Shown here: positions 48,626-64,000 of the stretch, in pieces | Layout of the letters: each line of letters starts with the position of its first letter | How positions within the stretch are numbered: the first letter of the stretch is position 1 | Assembly: GCF_964340395.1 (NCBI RefSeq) | Contig: NC_135562.1 | Span: 15,823,296-15,887,295, forward strand | Source of the DNA: Glandiceps talaboti | Taxonomy: Eukaryota > Hemichordata > Enteropneusta > Spengelidae | Direction: 5' to 3' | DNA: 64,000 nucleotides | Made by a program: the position numbers and the translations under genes | The notes under the pieces: generated by a model | What the model saw: only the letters and a program-made list of their open reading frames with translations | Databases searched by the model: none | Told to the model about the DNA's origin: nothing

Positions 48626-49905
48626 GAGTGTGTGCATGCATGCTATGTATATGAACATTTACAAAAAAAATGTCATCACTCATCAGCAGGTTGTCTATTC
48701 TCATCTGTTTCACCAGGCTGTAGGTCCAGTACTTTATACCAAGACTTGCCTTTACACCAATGCTCCAGATAATGGTTTCATCCTGGACTCTTTGGCAAGT
48801 AAAGGTTATCCACAAATCTTTCTATTCATTGGTTCAGGTCATGCATTCAAGTAAGTAATAAATGACTCTAATTTTGATGAATAAGTAATAAACATATAAC
48901 TGCTTCATTATTTCAAAGTACTGCATTAAGTTTTTGATCCAAGCACAAAACTAGAAAATTATCACCTGAAATGAATTACCAACACAGATGAATTTCCATT
49001 TGAACATTATTTCAATGTTATCATCAAGATGTGAAATTTATGTATTTGATAGACTCCTATAGTGGTCATATATATTAGAATTGAGTATTGATATTTTGGA
49101 TTTTTAATTGATAAAACAACTACAATGTCTATCTACTTCAAAAACAATGTGAAATAACATATACTAAGTCCTTGTTTGTAACTCAATAAATTGCAAAACA
49201 TTAAAAAAAATGTGTACAATGTTTGTTATTGTACAATAACAACGTTTTTTACATTTCTTTTTGAAATTTAGTGAATGACAAACTAAGAGTTGATTTATAC
49301 TTATTACTTTTTTGATTTTTTACAAGACCTGTGCAAGTTATTTAAATTAAATCATTTTGAATAAACAGTGTTGGCTAGCTGATCTAGGTTGCTTTGTCCG
49401 TGTAAAAGTACAAATAGTTCATATCCACGTCCTTAGTGGTAGTGGTGCTGTTTACCACTGTACTTATACCGTACTTATATATACTTACCCTATTATGGGA
49501 GGAGTGTAGATCAAATCTGGTCACATTTATAAGTCTGGTATCAACGAATCTGATACAATGCATTTGGCGTTATACACTTTTGTCACACTAAAAGTACGGT
49601 TCTAACCACAGAAGTGTTGGAACAATGTTCAATCCAATGTTGAATGATATTCTGGACAGACTAAACACTTTAAATTATGTTTCATATAATACTTATATTT
49701 CAACATTTTCTTGTATTTCCCCTGGTTGTCTTTTTAAGTGTTTAATTAGATTTTGTTGTCATTCTACAGGTTCAGTTGTTTGTTTGGAAAGATTCTGTCC
49801 GAGTTAGCTGTGGATGGTAAAACTGATTATGGTATTGTTGATGAATTTACTTTAAACAGAGAAGTTTTTACCAACCCAGATTTCAAGCAGAACTTCACGC
49901 CATGA
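23356..49905 (+). CDS. FAD-dependent amine oxidase, sarcosine/pipecolate oxidase-like, copy A
   Basis: Likely oxidises an N-methyl or cyclic secondary amino acid (sarcosine or L-pipecolate type), giving hydrogen peroxide. Exons 23356-23455, 24324-24393, 24657-24851, 46175-46391, 46751-46917, 47791-47977, 48717-48850 and 49770-49905 join in phase to 401 residues, close to the roughly 390 of human PIPOX. Visible: the N-terminal dinucleotide fold VVGCGGIGSA, the VLGLEQF strand, the HGGSQDHSR substrate/FAD loop, SSGAWTNKVIESLG, and TCLYTNAPD, whose cysteine matches the residue that covalently holds FAD in this family. GVKIAIH keeps the Lys-x3-His pair of the monomeric sarcosine oxidase active site. 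The last exon has an extra T near 49882 relative to copy B, giving a different C-terminus (NFTP). No peroxisomal PTS1 tripeptide is seen. Intron 3 is 21.3 kb because of inserted DNA. AATAAA is at 50053. Confidence 0.85.
23966..24093. repeat. TATG/TGTG microsatellite in intron 1 of copy A
   Basis: A tandem ATGT array with a GTGTGTGCG interruption. All open frames over it are artefacts. Confidence 0.95.
25437..25463 (+). repeat. left terminal inverted repeat of the 20-kb block
   Basis: CACTACCAGACAAATGT, two variable bases, then CTTGACCA. It is preceded by TACATACATA and followed by CG-rich subterminal sequence (ACTCGCGGGAC, AACGCGGGG). Confidence 0.75.
28233..28326. repeat. CT dinucleotide microsatellite
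   Basis: A pure CT run of about 93 bp. The Arg-Glu frame on the opposite strand is an artefact. Confidence 0.95.
28849..29012 (+). repeat. dispersed repeat (TAGACCTCGGATG family), copy 1
   Basis: Shares with 43075-43232, in the same orientation, the blocks TAGACCTCGGATGTTCTTC, TACGACACACGACC, TTTGGGCAAGCCCTCACTGC, AACTTCGTTCGCTTAT and GAAAGAAAGCCCGAACGTCT. Its ends are weakly inverted (TAGACCTCGG / CGAACGTCTA), which suggests a MITE. Confidence 0.6.
30482..30668. mobile_element. 187-bp MITE with 40-bp inverted ends
   Basis: The left end runs TCACCACGTCAGTGGCTCCA and on to CAGATTTTT. The right end is its inverted copy, ending TGGCTAC-type sequence and GACGTGGTGA, with one mismatch in 40. The interior is AT-rich and non-coding. 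It lies near the right end of the TTAA-flanked element. Confidence 0.75.
31567..34875 (+). repeat. left arm of long inverted repeat
   Basis: A 3.3-kb arm whose reverse complement is 39464-42784. Short open frames of 62-76 codons are identical in both arms, so similarity is very high. Single-base differences (for example near 31927, 31953 and 32231) and a gap of about 12 bp near 34700 show they are not an exact copy. The arm contains about three diverged units of roughly 1.05 kb, marked by CGTTCACGCAACCCTCGTG-like blocks near 32036, 33127 and 34190, TATCGGATAAAAACGCTT blocks and TTTTTATCTCGCAAATAT blocks. Confidence 0.9.
34962..35120 (+). repeat. degenerate TTTG tetranucleotide repeat
   Basis: An imperfect TTTG/TTTA run. 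The Leu/Phe/Cys-rich open frame over it is an artefact of the repeat. Confidence 0.85.
35790..36290. repeat. iterated hairpin block built from an ATTTAGAT / GGATAGTTTATAAAG motif
   Basis: The motif CTAAATAGTGGATAGTTTAT and variants recur many times. At about 36012-36093 two copies face each other as a long hairpin, with CGATATTTAGATGGTCTAAA on the left arm. Related copies lie near both inner ends of the inverted arms (about 34640-34850 and 39495-39720). Confidence 0.75.
38046..38360 (+). CDS. possible open frame, faint Myb/SANT-like pattern
   Basis: A 104-codon frame in the loop. W at about residue 19 and a following hydrophobic helix (ILLLIWTSIKL), then NRTREIFIIRSKLQ, faintly recall Myb/SANT-like (Myb_DNA-bind_4) domains common in transposon-derived proteins. 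The end is basic. The resemblance is weak and the frame may be chance. Confidence 0.2.
   Translation: MSYNSSNSENATNDFGEHWVDHRILLLIWTSIKLGAQQLLQVDSKIPECNRTREIFIIRSKLQHKLSIFFRPRSNVITTSKMGLRRGSRHLTRQKRSRPNCVIV
38441..38612. repeat. TATG, TACG and TG compound microsatellite
   Basis: About 115 bp of TATG units with ATGCATTC interruptions, then ACGT units, then a TG run. Open frames on both strands are artefacts. Confidence 0.95.
38698..39192 (+). mobile_element. tRNA-derived SINE with A-rich tail
   Basis: The head has an A-box-like TAGCATGGTGGTTAG and a B-box-like GGGTTTGAATCCC at 38749-38761. The body has a G run at 38879-38897 and a tail of AAAAAGAAATTC and AAGAAGAAAAAG repeats at about 39157-39185. 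It is a different family from the SINE at 19419. Confidence 0.7.
39464..42784 (-). repeat. right arm of long inverted repeat
   Basis: Inverted copy of 31567-34875. Relative to the left arm it carries about 12 extra bases (around 39641-39653, TTTTCGCTAGGGA region) and scattered substitutions. Similarity stops sharply at 42784, where the left counterpart becomes unrelated, with no clear target duplication at the outer edge. Confidence 0.9.
43075..43232 (+). repeat. dispersed repeat (TAGACCTCGGATG family), copy 2
   Basis: Direct-orientation relative of 28849-29012 with small indels. It lies outside the right inverted arm. Confidence 0.6.
43441..43536 (-). repeat. C/G-run palindromic repeat fragment
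   Basis: CCCCTCCCCCCGGGGGGGGG followed by an interior that reads, on the minus strand, GTCAAAACCGCGGTACATAC. The same core occurs at 54718-54780 and at the centre of the foldback at 55472-56067. Confidence 0.6.
43590..43900 (-). repeat. further diverged unit of the arm repeat
   Basis: CGGGATAGCCACGAAAATAG-TCCCGTGCCAC at 43599-43628 repeats the block at 42451-42485, about 1.14 kb away. A weaker one (GGGATAAACACAACAATGACC) is at about 43858. The roughly 1-kb repeat series therefore continues past the end of the inverted arm. Confidence 0.55.
45688..45714 (-). repeat. right terminal inverted repeat of the 20-kb block
   Basis: The reverse complement is CACTACCAGACAAATGT, two variable bases, then CTTGACCA, followed inward by TTCCCGCGTTGTAAACGAGG. 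A TACA array follows outside. Confidence 0.75.
45715..46090. repeat. TACA, GACA, TATG and TTTG compound microsatellite
   Basis: CATA units to about 45865, AGACAGAC-type units at about 45950-46000, TATG units to about 46050, then TTTG units to about 46090. It lies between the right end of the 20-kb block and exon 4 of copy A. Confidence 0.95.
47998..48625. repeat. large compound TGTC/TGTA/TA microsatellite in intron 6 of copy A
   Basis: About 620 bp of TGTC, TATG, ATGC and TA units. Open frames up to 291 codons on both strands are repeat artefacts. In two of the frames they run on into real exon 7. Confidence 0.95.
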
Positions 49906-50052
49906 TACTTTCTAGCCATGATAAGAATGCCATGCTGTTGTTGACTATATAATTTCTAAGTCACACTTTTGAAACTTGTTAAACTGATTTCCTTAGAGTG
50001 TACAGTTTTTCTGGGGGTTTGTAGCTGATTGTACTTTGAATTTAATGAGAAA

Positions 50053-50058
50053 AATAAA
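50053..50058 (+). terminator. polyadenylation signal of oxidase copy A
   Basis: AATAAATAAATGA about 150 bp after the copy A stop codon. The same motif follows copy B. Confidence 0.7.
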
Positions 50059-50160
50059 TAAATGACATTAAACATACATACATTGCAAACTTGAGGGTTT
50101 TCAAATCATGTCTTACAGCATTGTAGGATGTTATAATATTTACATATATATGTGTGTGTG

Positions 50161-50211
<51 letters not shown>

Positions 50212-50365
50212 ATGAGTACGTTCATTTGATTAGCGCCCTCTGCGAGGGTATTCAAGGTCTTGAGTTCACTAATCGCTGACCCCAACCGTACCGTGTCTGA
50301 CAAAATCGAATCCGTGTTTATCTCCAAACCCAGGAGTCTGTATTTCGCCATGCATTTTATAATCA
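50161..50365. repeat. GA microsatellite plus conserved 160-bp flank, copy 1
   Basis: A GA run (50165-50209) is followed by GAGTACGTTCATTTGAT, GCGCCCTCT, TTCAAGGTC, CTCCAAACCCAGGAGTCTGT and CAATCAGG-type blocks. The same order follows the GA run at 62910-62950. Confidence 0.7.
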
Positions 50366-51396
50366 GGGGTGTTTAAGGTCAGTCTAAATTATTCTACCAT
50401 CGACGCTTCACTACTTTAAATTTGACCAGTCAATCATTTAGTAGTCAAATAGTTGAAGTGTTGTTTTCCTCAGTGAAAATATCACATTACGCTGCCACAT
50501 CAAACATAACTAATAATCGCCTTCTATTTATTCGGACTGCCTCATAAGTTCCGTATGCACTTCTCGGCTAGTCAACAAACATGTCGACCATTTTCGTCTG
50601 ACTGGTGAACGGTGCATTGATCGATTCGACTCGCAGGATTCGTCAGTCGAATTCGAACATTGTCCACAAAAACAAATTAATAACTAAAGCTTTCTCGCAT
50701 TAATATATCGTTTGATTTGATTGATTTAGAAGTCAACTAAAAACGTTTTGTTTCTTCAAAATTTTGAGGAAAAACGTCATTTATATAACGAAATTTCGGG
50801 CTACGAATAATGGGGGGACATGTACAAATTTGAGAGTTCGAAGAGGGGCATGAAAAATCTGATGGTCTGAAAGGGGGGGGGGGGGCGAAATATTTTGCTC
50901 ATGATTTGAACCACAATTAAACCTCAGGAGCGGTTACTTACCGAGTAATTTTTTTAAAAATTATCGCGCCTTCGCCGCAACTGCTATGTATCCAGTGCTT
51001 AGTTGCGTGACAGCTATGCGAATGCATTTGTGTACCCAAACCCTCCCCATAAGCTATCTTCTACCCAGAATTAAGATTCAAAAAGAAAAATGCTGGCTAA
51101 GTTTTCCAAGTACAGGTTACACCCCATGAGAGACCTTTTTCACAAAGCCCACATCTATTTGTAAACACATCTCTCCGCATGTTATGTATGAAAGCTGAAG
51201 TTAATTTCTACTGTTAGTTTACAGTGTGTCATGTAGTGTACCAAATTCTTTGACCAAAACAATTCCTCCACAGCCCCCTTTCCTCCCCTGTCGTAAATTC
51301 TGACTCCAGCGTTATAATGTACACATGTATGTGTTTACGCTAATAGTGATGTCAAAGTTCATGGACGTTGAAAGCAATGCAACAATGGCTGGCACA
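50366..51396. other. intergenic sequence between the two oxidase genes
   Basis: No gene is recognised. It contains a G run at about 50874-50884. The end of this stretch should carry the promoter of oxidase copy B. Confidence 0.4.
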
Positions 51397-51434
51397 GTCT
51401 AGTTCCTATACGGTATCGTTACGATTTACACCTT
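51397..51434 (+). promoter_or_regulatory. copy B leader block, repeated in intron 1
   Basis: AGTCTAGTTCCTATACGGTA, then TC, GTTACGATTTACACCT. The same block occurs at about 51866-51905, 470 bp downstream within intron 1. It lies 35-70 bp before the copy B ATG, so it is probably 5' UTR or core promoter. Function is inferred from position only. Confidence 0.45.
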
Positions 51435-51468
51435 TTAATTTAGACCCCTACACGTTGGCATCCAGACT

Positions 51469-59247
<7,779 letters not shown>

Positions 59248-59368
59248 TAAGGGATGCATGCTGTTGTTGACCACATAATTTCTAAGTATCCAATGAACTT
59301 GGTAAAACAGATTTCCTTAGAGTGTACAGTTTTCTCTTGGGTTTTGTAGCCGATAGGTTTATGAGAAA

Positions 59369-59374
59369 AATAAA
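59369..59374 (+). terminator. polyadenylation signal of oxidase copy B
   Basis: AATAAATAAATGA about 120 bp after the stop, homologous to the copy A signal at 50053. Confidence 0.7.
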
Positions 59375-59453
59375 TAAATGATACTAAAATCATATCAAAT
59401 ACATTACAACATTGTGGGCTTCCAGTTAATGTCTTACAGCATTCTATGATCTT

Positions 59454-59745
<292 letters not shown>

Positions 59746-59789
59746 TGTGTGGTTAATATACATGTAGGTAGGTGCACACGCGTGTGTGT

Positions 59790-59832
59790 GTGTATGTATG
59801 TATGTATGTATGTATGTATGTATGTACGTACG
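59790..59832. repeat. TATG microsatellite
   Basis: A GTGT/TATG run directly before the decayed coding copy. Confidence 0.9.
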
Positions 59833-59875
59833 TATGATATACATGCATGTGTTGTGGCATTGCATACAAGATAGA

Positions 59876-62010
59876 ACTTTGATGGTCTACAAGATGAACT
59901 GGATAGACTGAATGAGGAGTTTGAAAAGAAGTCAAGACTACTGGATGAAACTTCAAAACAACTATCAACAATTAAAAGAAAAAAAGGAAGTGAAGTTATC
60001 AAGCAGGCACACAGAAAGATTCAGAGGAGGGATATAAAGATCGAAGTTAAAGGAGAAGAGTAAAACAGTCAATGAGGAAAATATAAAAAAAAATGAGGAA
60101 CATCTTGGACATACAGAAAAAAAAATGGATGCATCCACTGAAGAACTCTCACAAACAACCCATAAATTAAAAAATGCAGAATCAAAAATCCTTTCACCCA
60201 AACAAGATAAAGGTACACTACAGAGAAGACTACACTACTATACAAAGACAACAAAGATGGATGTAGCAGTTGATAAAAATACAACAGAGATACAAAAACT
60301 ACATGAGAGGATAGTTGAACTGCAAAAATCAAATAATGAACTAGAACAGCTATGACATATCATGGATGAAGATGAAATAGAGACATTTTGTGATAGGAAG
60401 TACAAAGATGAGATTCGCGAAGTTATTATGAACTTGCTAGCGATGAATGTGTCCATGAATGCTGTTAATGCTGTAATAACCACTGTGCTGAAGAAGTTTG
60501 TCAACAGGGATATTGGAAGGCTTCCCAGCAATGCCTTCAAAAGTTGCCTGCTAATTGAAGCCAAACATATTGCTCCGATGTATGTTGCTACTTCAATTCA
60601 ATGCTAAAAAAACAAAGATAACTGTCTACACCAAGATGACAATTCTAAATTTCATAGACATTACCAAGGCTATCAAGTAACTCTTGCAAACGGAGAGACC
60701 TTTAACCATGGGCCTGCAAGAACTTGCATGTGGGACGACTGGTGAAGTAATGGACGTCTTCAATAAATTGGTTGATGATCTTGCCAGTACTGTTTCATCT
60801 TTGCCAGATACCAGTGACTCAGATGGTAACACCCATACCTTGAAAATAGCTGAATTGGTAACAACAATCTGAAGTACTATGTCAAGGACCAACTTCCCGT
60901 ACTGTCAACAAAGAACTTGAAATTCTTCGAAGCAGGTTTCTCCCAACAGTCACAGCTAATTGGAAGAATATGTCTGAAGACACTAAGTCAGCTGTATCAG
61001 AGATGTGTAATTTTTATTTTTGTAAAGTACATCTGTATCCGAATTTTGCATAAATCCTGAAACAAGTTGAAGAGTTGTCCATTACTTCACCAGTGAAACT
61101 TACATTTGCATAATAGAAACAAGCGAGTCTGGTGCTGCAAGACTGGTGAGAACTGCAGTGAGAGCTTTCCACCCCAGAGGCTGTGAGAAATCTGGTGTAG
61201 CCTCACATTTTGCAGTTTTCCTTGATGCACAGAATGTGAAACTACACCTGAAACCTTACAGAGGAAACAGGTTTAATATTCTTTACTATGATTCTGCTGC
61301 AGTCTATTATCATTCACAGCATATAAGGAATTTCATATCAAAATGACCTTGTCCAAAGCGATTACTGTTAGCTGTGCAGGAAGATGTGCAGAATAAGGTC
61401 TACCTAGCTGGATTGTGAGCCCTGGAAATAGTAGATAAAGTCATCACTGGTCCATATTGGCGTGTTGTTGAAAATGTTGACAACATCTTTGCTCTTAATA
61501 AATATCTACATCAAATGCAGATTTCACTGACAAGATGGTGCAATAATGGTAGTGAACTGTTGGAGGGTGAGTCGTTATTTCATGAGAATGATATTCCCAT
61601 TCATAAGGACATTCTTTATGAGGCCCTATTTGCAGACACCAATGATGAAGAGCTTGATCTTCTTACCACACAAGCATGAGAGTTACTGGCACATGTACTA
61701 CTTGCAATTTTAGAATGTCAATGTGAAGATCAGCTGTCGGGGGGAAGTGGAATCCAAGTGAACATCAGCTACAAAGAGCTGCGCCAGCAACCAATACTGC
61801 TAGTGAACGTGATTTTGCTGTGCTTGATCTAGGATCTTCTAGTTCGAGTGAAACTAGCTGCAACCACTCTATGCTTTGAAACCTTGATCATGTGGTCACT
61901 CAATAAATCGAGACACTGGCTTGTTTCAGAGATATCTCTGAAACAACTCTTACTGATAACAGGAAGTGGTCCTGTTGTTTAAAAAAAAGTCAAGTCAAGA
62001 TTATCGCTGA
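59876..62010 (+). pseudogene. decayed intronless copy of a coiled-coil, mobile-element-type protein
   Basis: Plus-strand coding remnants follow one another in order with many stops and shifts. First is a long coiled coil ([20 protein letters not shown] and beyond, about 59876-60355). Next is a helical block with FCDRKYKDEIREVIMNLLAM (60362-60604), then a QELACGTTGEVMDVFNKLV block (60684-60870). A block with HPRGCEKSGVASHFAVFLDA and FNILYYDSAAVYYH follows (61146-61345), then AVQEDVQNKVYLAGL and the tail motifs SERDFAVLDL and FETLIMWSLNKSRHWL near 61900. The general look is of a multicopy, transposon-like protein of marine invertebrates; I cannot name the family. The lack of introns and loss of frame mean it is dead. 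It sits between oxidase copy B and the second GA repeat. Confidence 0.65.
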
Positions 62011-62904
62011 AATATCTCTGTTATACAATCAAATTAGTGTGACTAGTTACACAATGCCTCCCACACACTACCCTGACCACAGTAAGATGACAACCAGTTG
62101 TTAGGCCACAGTTACATCACTGAAGAACAGAAAGGAATAGTGGAACAGCCACAACCTTGAAAGTGAATAATGAATAATTGAATAATCAGTACATCCAGTA
62201 ATGTTGTCTCTAATATTGTCACAACAGAGCTTCCTGTACTGTATTCTATCCATGTCATTACTGTAATACTAAAAAAAAATTATCATCATCAAAGTGAGGT
62301 TGACCACCATTGACTGAATACGTTACGTATGTGTTCATACAGATTATATATGTGTATATGTATTCATTTGTCATTTTTTCATAAACTTATATATGTTTAG
62401 GTTGATTTTATACAAAAAATTGCCGTTTTGAACAACCCACAAATTGACCTGCAGATCGACCCACAGTTAGGCCTGCCGACCCGCAAAATAAGGATACTGC
62501 TGTCCCTATACCTTTATTTAACAGCAGTTGTAACGTTACGGCCGATAGCGGCTCTCTCCATTTACCATGTAAACATCAATATCCAATCACGTTCTCAGAA
62601 GGTAGTTAAACAATGTATCTGCTCCAATTCTTCTAGATGGCATCAGAAATCTGTTGATATCTTTGGTAGGTATGGTCCGATTGTAACAACGACACGAATT
62701 ATCGGAAGATTATTAAATTTGGGAACTAGGAAGTGACGGAAGGTAAAATCTTCGAATTGTTTGCCCAGTACAACGGCCGGTTGAAAGTTCATGTTTATGT
62801 ACGGTAATGGCTGCAGCCTTTCCTACCTTGTGTCTAGATCTTCTTTCGCGGTGAGTAAACCTGCGCGATCACAGAAACACATAAACAAGTGTAATTTTAC
62901 CCCT

Positions 62905-62908
<4 letters not shown>
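62011..62908. other. non-coding, nothing recognised
   Basis: Open frames of up to 102 codons here have no protein-like pattern or splice support. Confidence 0.4.
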
Positions 62909-62952
<44 letters not shown>

Positions 62953-63110
62953 TCGATGAGTACGTTCATTTGATGAGCGCCCTCTCCATGGTCATTCAAG
63001 GTCATTCAATTGTTGACTAACCGGTGACTTCAACCCTACCGTATCTGACATAATCGAATTGGTGTATATCTCCAAACCCAGGAGTCTGTATTTCACAATC
63101 AGGTATCGTT
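62909..63110. repeat. GA microsatellite plus conserved 160-bp flank, copy 2
   Basis: The same order of blocks as 50161-50365: a GA run, GAGTACGTTCATTTGAT, GCGCCCTCT, TTCAAGGTC, CTCCAAACCCAGGAGTCTGT, CAATCAGG. Same orientation. Confidence 0.7.
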
Positions 63111-63469
63111 ATGCACTATACACCACAACATAATTACTGTTCTTACCATAATCGTAGGGGGATATATATTTTAAGACAAAATGTTGCTATATCTAGCTCG
63201 CAGACAAACAAACAGCTATCGAAAGAAACGTTTCGCGTCCCTATGCGTAGAACTTGATATTGAACTTGAAGCGATCGCAAAATTCAATATTGTATTAGTG
63301 ATATGGTGAGAAAGATAGCCCAGTAGTAGTGGAATATTTTAGAACGTGATATCAATCGTGTGTTAATGGCGTACAATGAAAATATTACAATTGCACGGAT
63401 TAGATAGACGTCACTTCCGGGTTTAATTTTCTTGAACGTGTTGAAAAGTTCATGAATAAGAGACGCTAA

Positions 63470-63795
63470 CACAGGGGCGTGTAATATTTCATAGATTGTT
63501 GTTTTCCAGGTCTACAGTAGATACTGTCGACAGTCGCTCGCGCCTTTTTAGACTAGTGTTGCGCCGAATCGGAGTTTAGATAAAACGGAGGAAAAAAAGG
63601 CGCGAGCGACTGTCGGCAGTCTAGGTCTACAGACTAAATATAACAACCTTTTGATTGATATATATCTTCCTACATGTAAGGGGAAGACTATATTTCTTCC
63701 TATTATAGAGATTGATACATTTGTAGCAGCAAGATTCGTACGACATTCTAAGCAATAAGAAAACAACAATCTATGAAATATTACACGCTCCTGTG
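63470..63795. mobile_element. 326-bp MITE with nested inverted repeats
   Basis: Outer ends of 37 bp, starting CACAGGGGCGTGTAATATTT on the left, with the inverted copy at 63759-63795 and one mismatch. Inside, GACAGTCGCTCGCGCC at about 63531-63550 is inverted at 63598-63616, making a second hairpin. No open frame is credible. Confidence 0.75.
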
Positions 63796-64000
63796 GACGG
63801 TAATGGATACATATGTACCCTGGTGGTGGACAAAAATTACAACCACAAACTCTACAAAAACTCAAAACATAGGGGTTAAAGGTCTACACTTTAACCAGAA
63901 ACAGGTGTCAAATGTCTACATTGTAGCCAGAAAAAGGCTAGGGGTCATGAATTTTGAACGCTTTTGATACACTATAGCTATCACGTTGTACACGTACACG
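63796..64000. other. window end, nothing recognised
   Basis: Short non-coding stretch to the edge of the window. Confidence 0.3.

Noticed and set aside
47965-48854. Open frames of up to 291 codons on both strands (Tyr-Val-Cys-Met, His-Thr-Tyr-Ile repeats)
   Set aside because: They are translations of TGTC/TATG/TA microsatellites; only the exon 7 part (48717-48850) is coding.

Overview
This is eukaryotic, animal-type nuclear DNA. Genes are split by GT-AG introns, there are AATAAA-type signals after stop codons, tRNA-derived SINEs, LINE and DNA-transposon remnants, and very long runs of CATA/TATG, TA, CT and GA repeats. The TRIM-ZU5-death protein, the THAP/YqaJ transposon and the SINE type fit a marine invertebrate, perhaps a cephalochordate or hemichordate. 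That placement is an inference from gene and repeat style and is held loosely.

Layout. (1) 602-6631 (+): a five-exon gene whose joined reading frame gives 1084 residues ordered RING, B-box, coiled coil, filamin repeat, ZU5, UPA-like region, death domain. This is an E3-ligase front end on an UNC5/PIDD/ankyrin-like signalling tail. (2) 6704-12726: a complete two-gene DNA transposon sitting about 70 bp past that gene's stop codon. It carries matching terminal inverted repeats, a target duplication, a THAP-domain DDE transposase (+) with one in-frame stop, and an intact 639-aa SWIM/YqaJ-nuclease/PHD protein (-). Two tiny MITEs with 8-bp duplications are nested in the transposase intron. (3) 12.7-23.3 kb: gene-poor, repeat-rich DNA with AT-microsatellite-flanked hairpins, a SINE, a duplicated TATA-type promoter and a weak two-exon gene model. 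(4) 23356-49905 and 51469-59247 (+): two tandem eight-exon genes for FAD-dependent sarcosine/pipecolate-type amine oxidases (401 and 405 aa) with the same exon phases. (5) Intron 3 of the first oxidase is 21.3 kb, against 668 bp in the second. The excess is mostly one 20.3-kb block (25437-45714) bounded by CACTA-type inverted ends lying in a TACA microsatellite. Inside it are a 3.1-kb TTAA-flanked element and a foldback structure with two 3.3-kb arms around a 4.6-kb loop. (6) 59.87-62.0 kb: an intronless, decayed coding copy of a coiled-coil protein, followed by further repeats and a MITE to the window end.

The oxidase pair is a tandem duplication whose coding exons stayed alike while introns were remodelled by mobile DNA. 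The most unusual items are the TRIM-filamin-ZU5-UPA-death architecture, the nearly intact THAP/YqaJ transposon, and the 20-kb CACTA-like block with its foldback core. All identifications rest on motif recognition by eye; no database search or alignment program was run.
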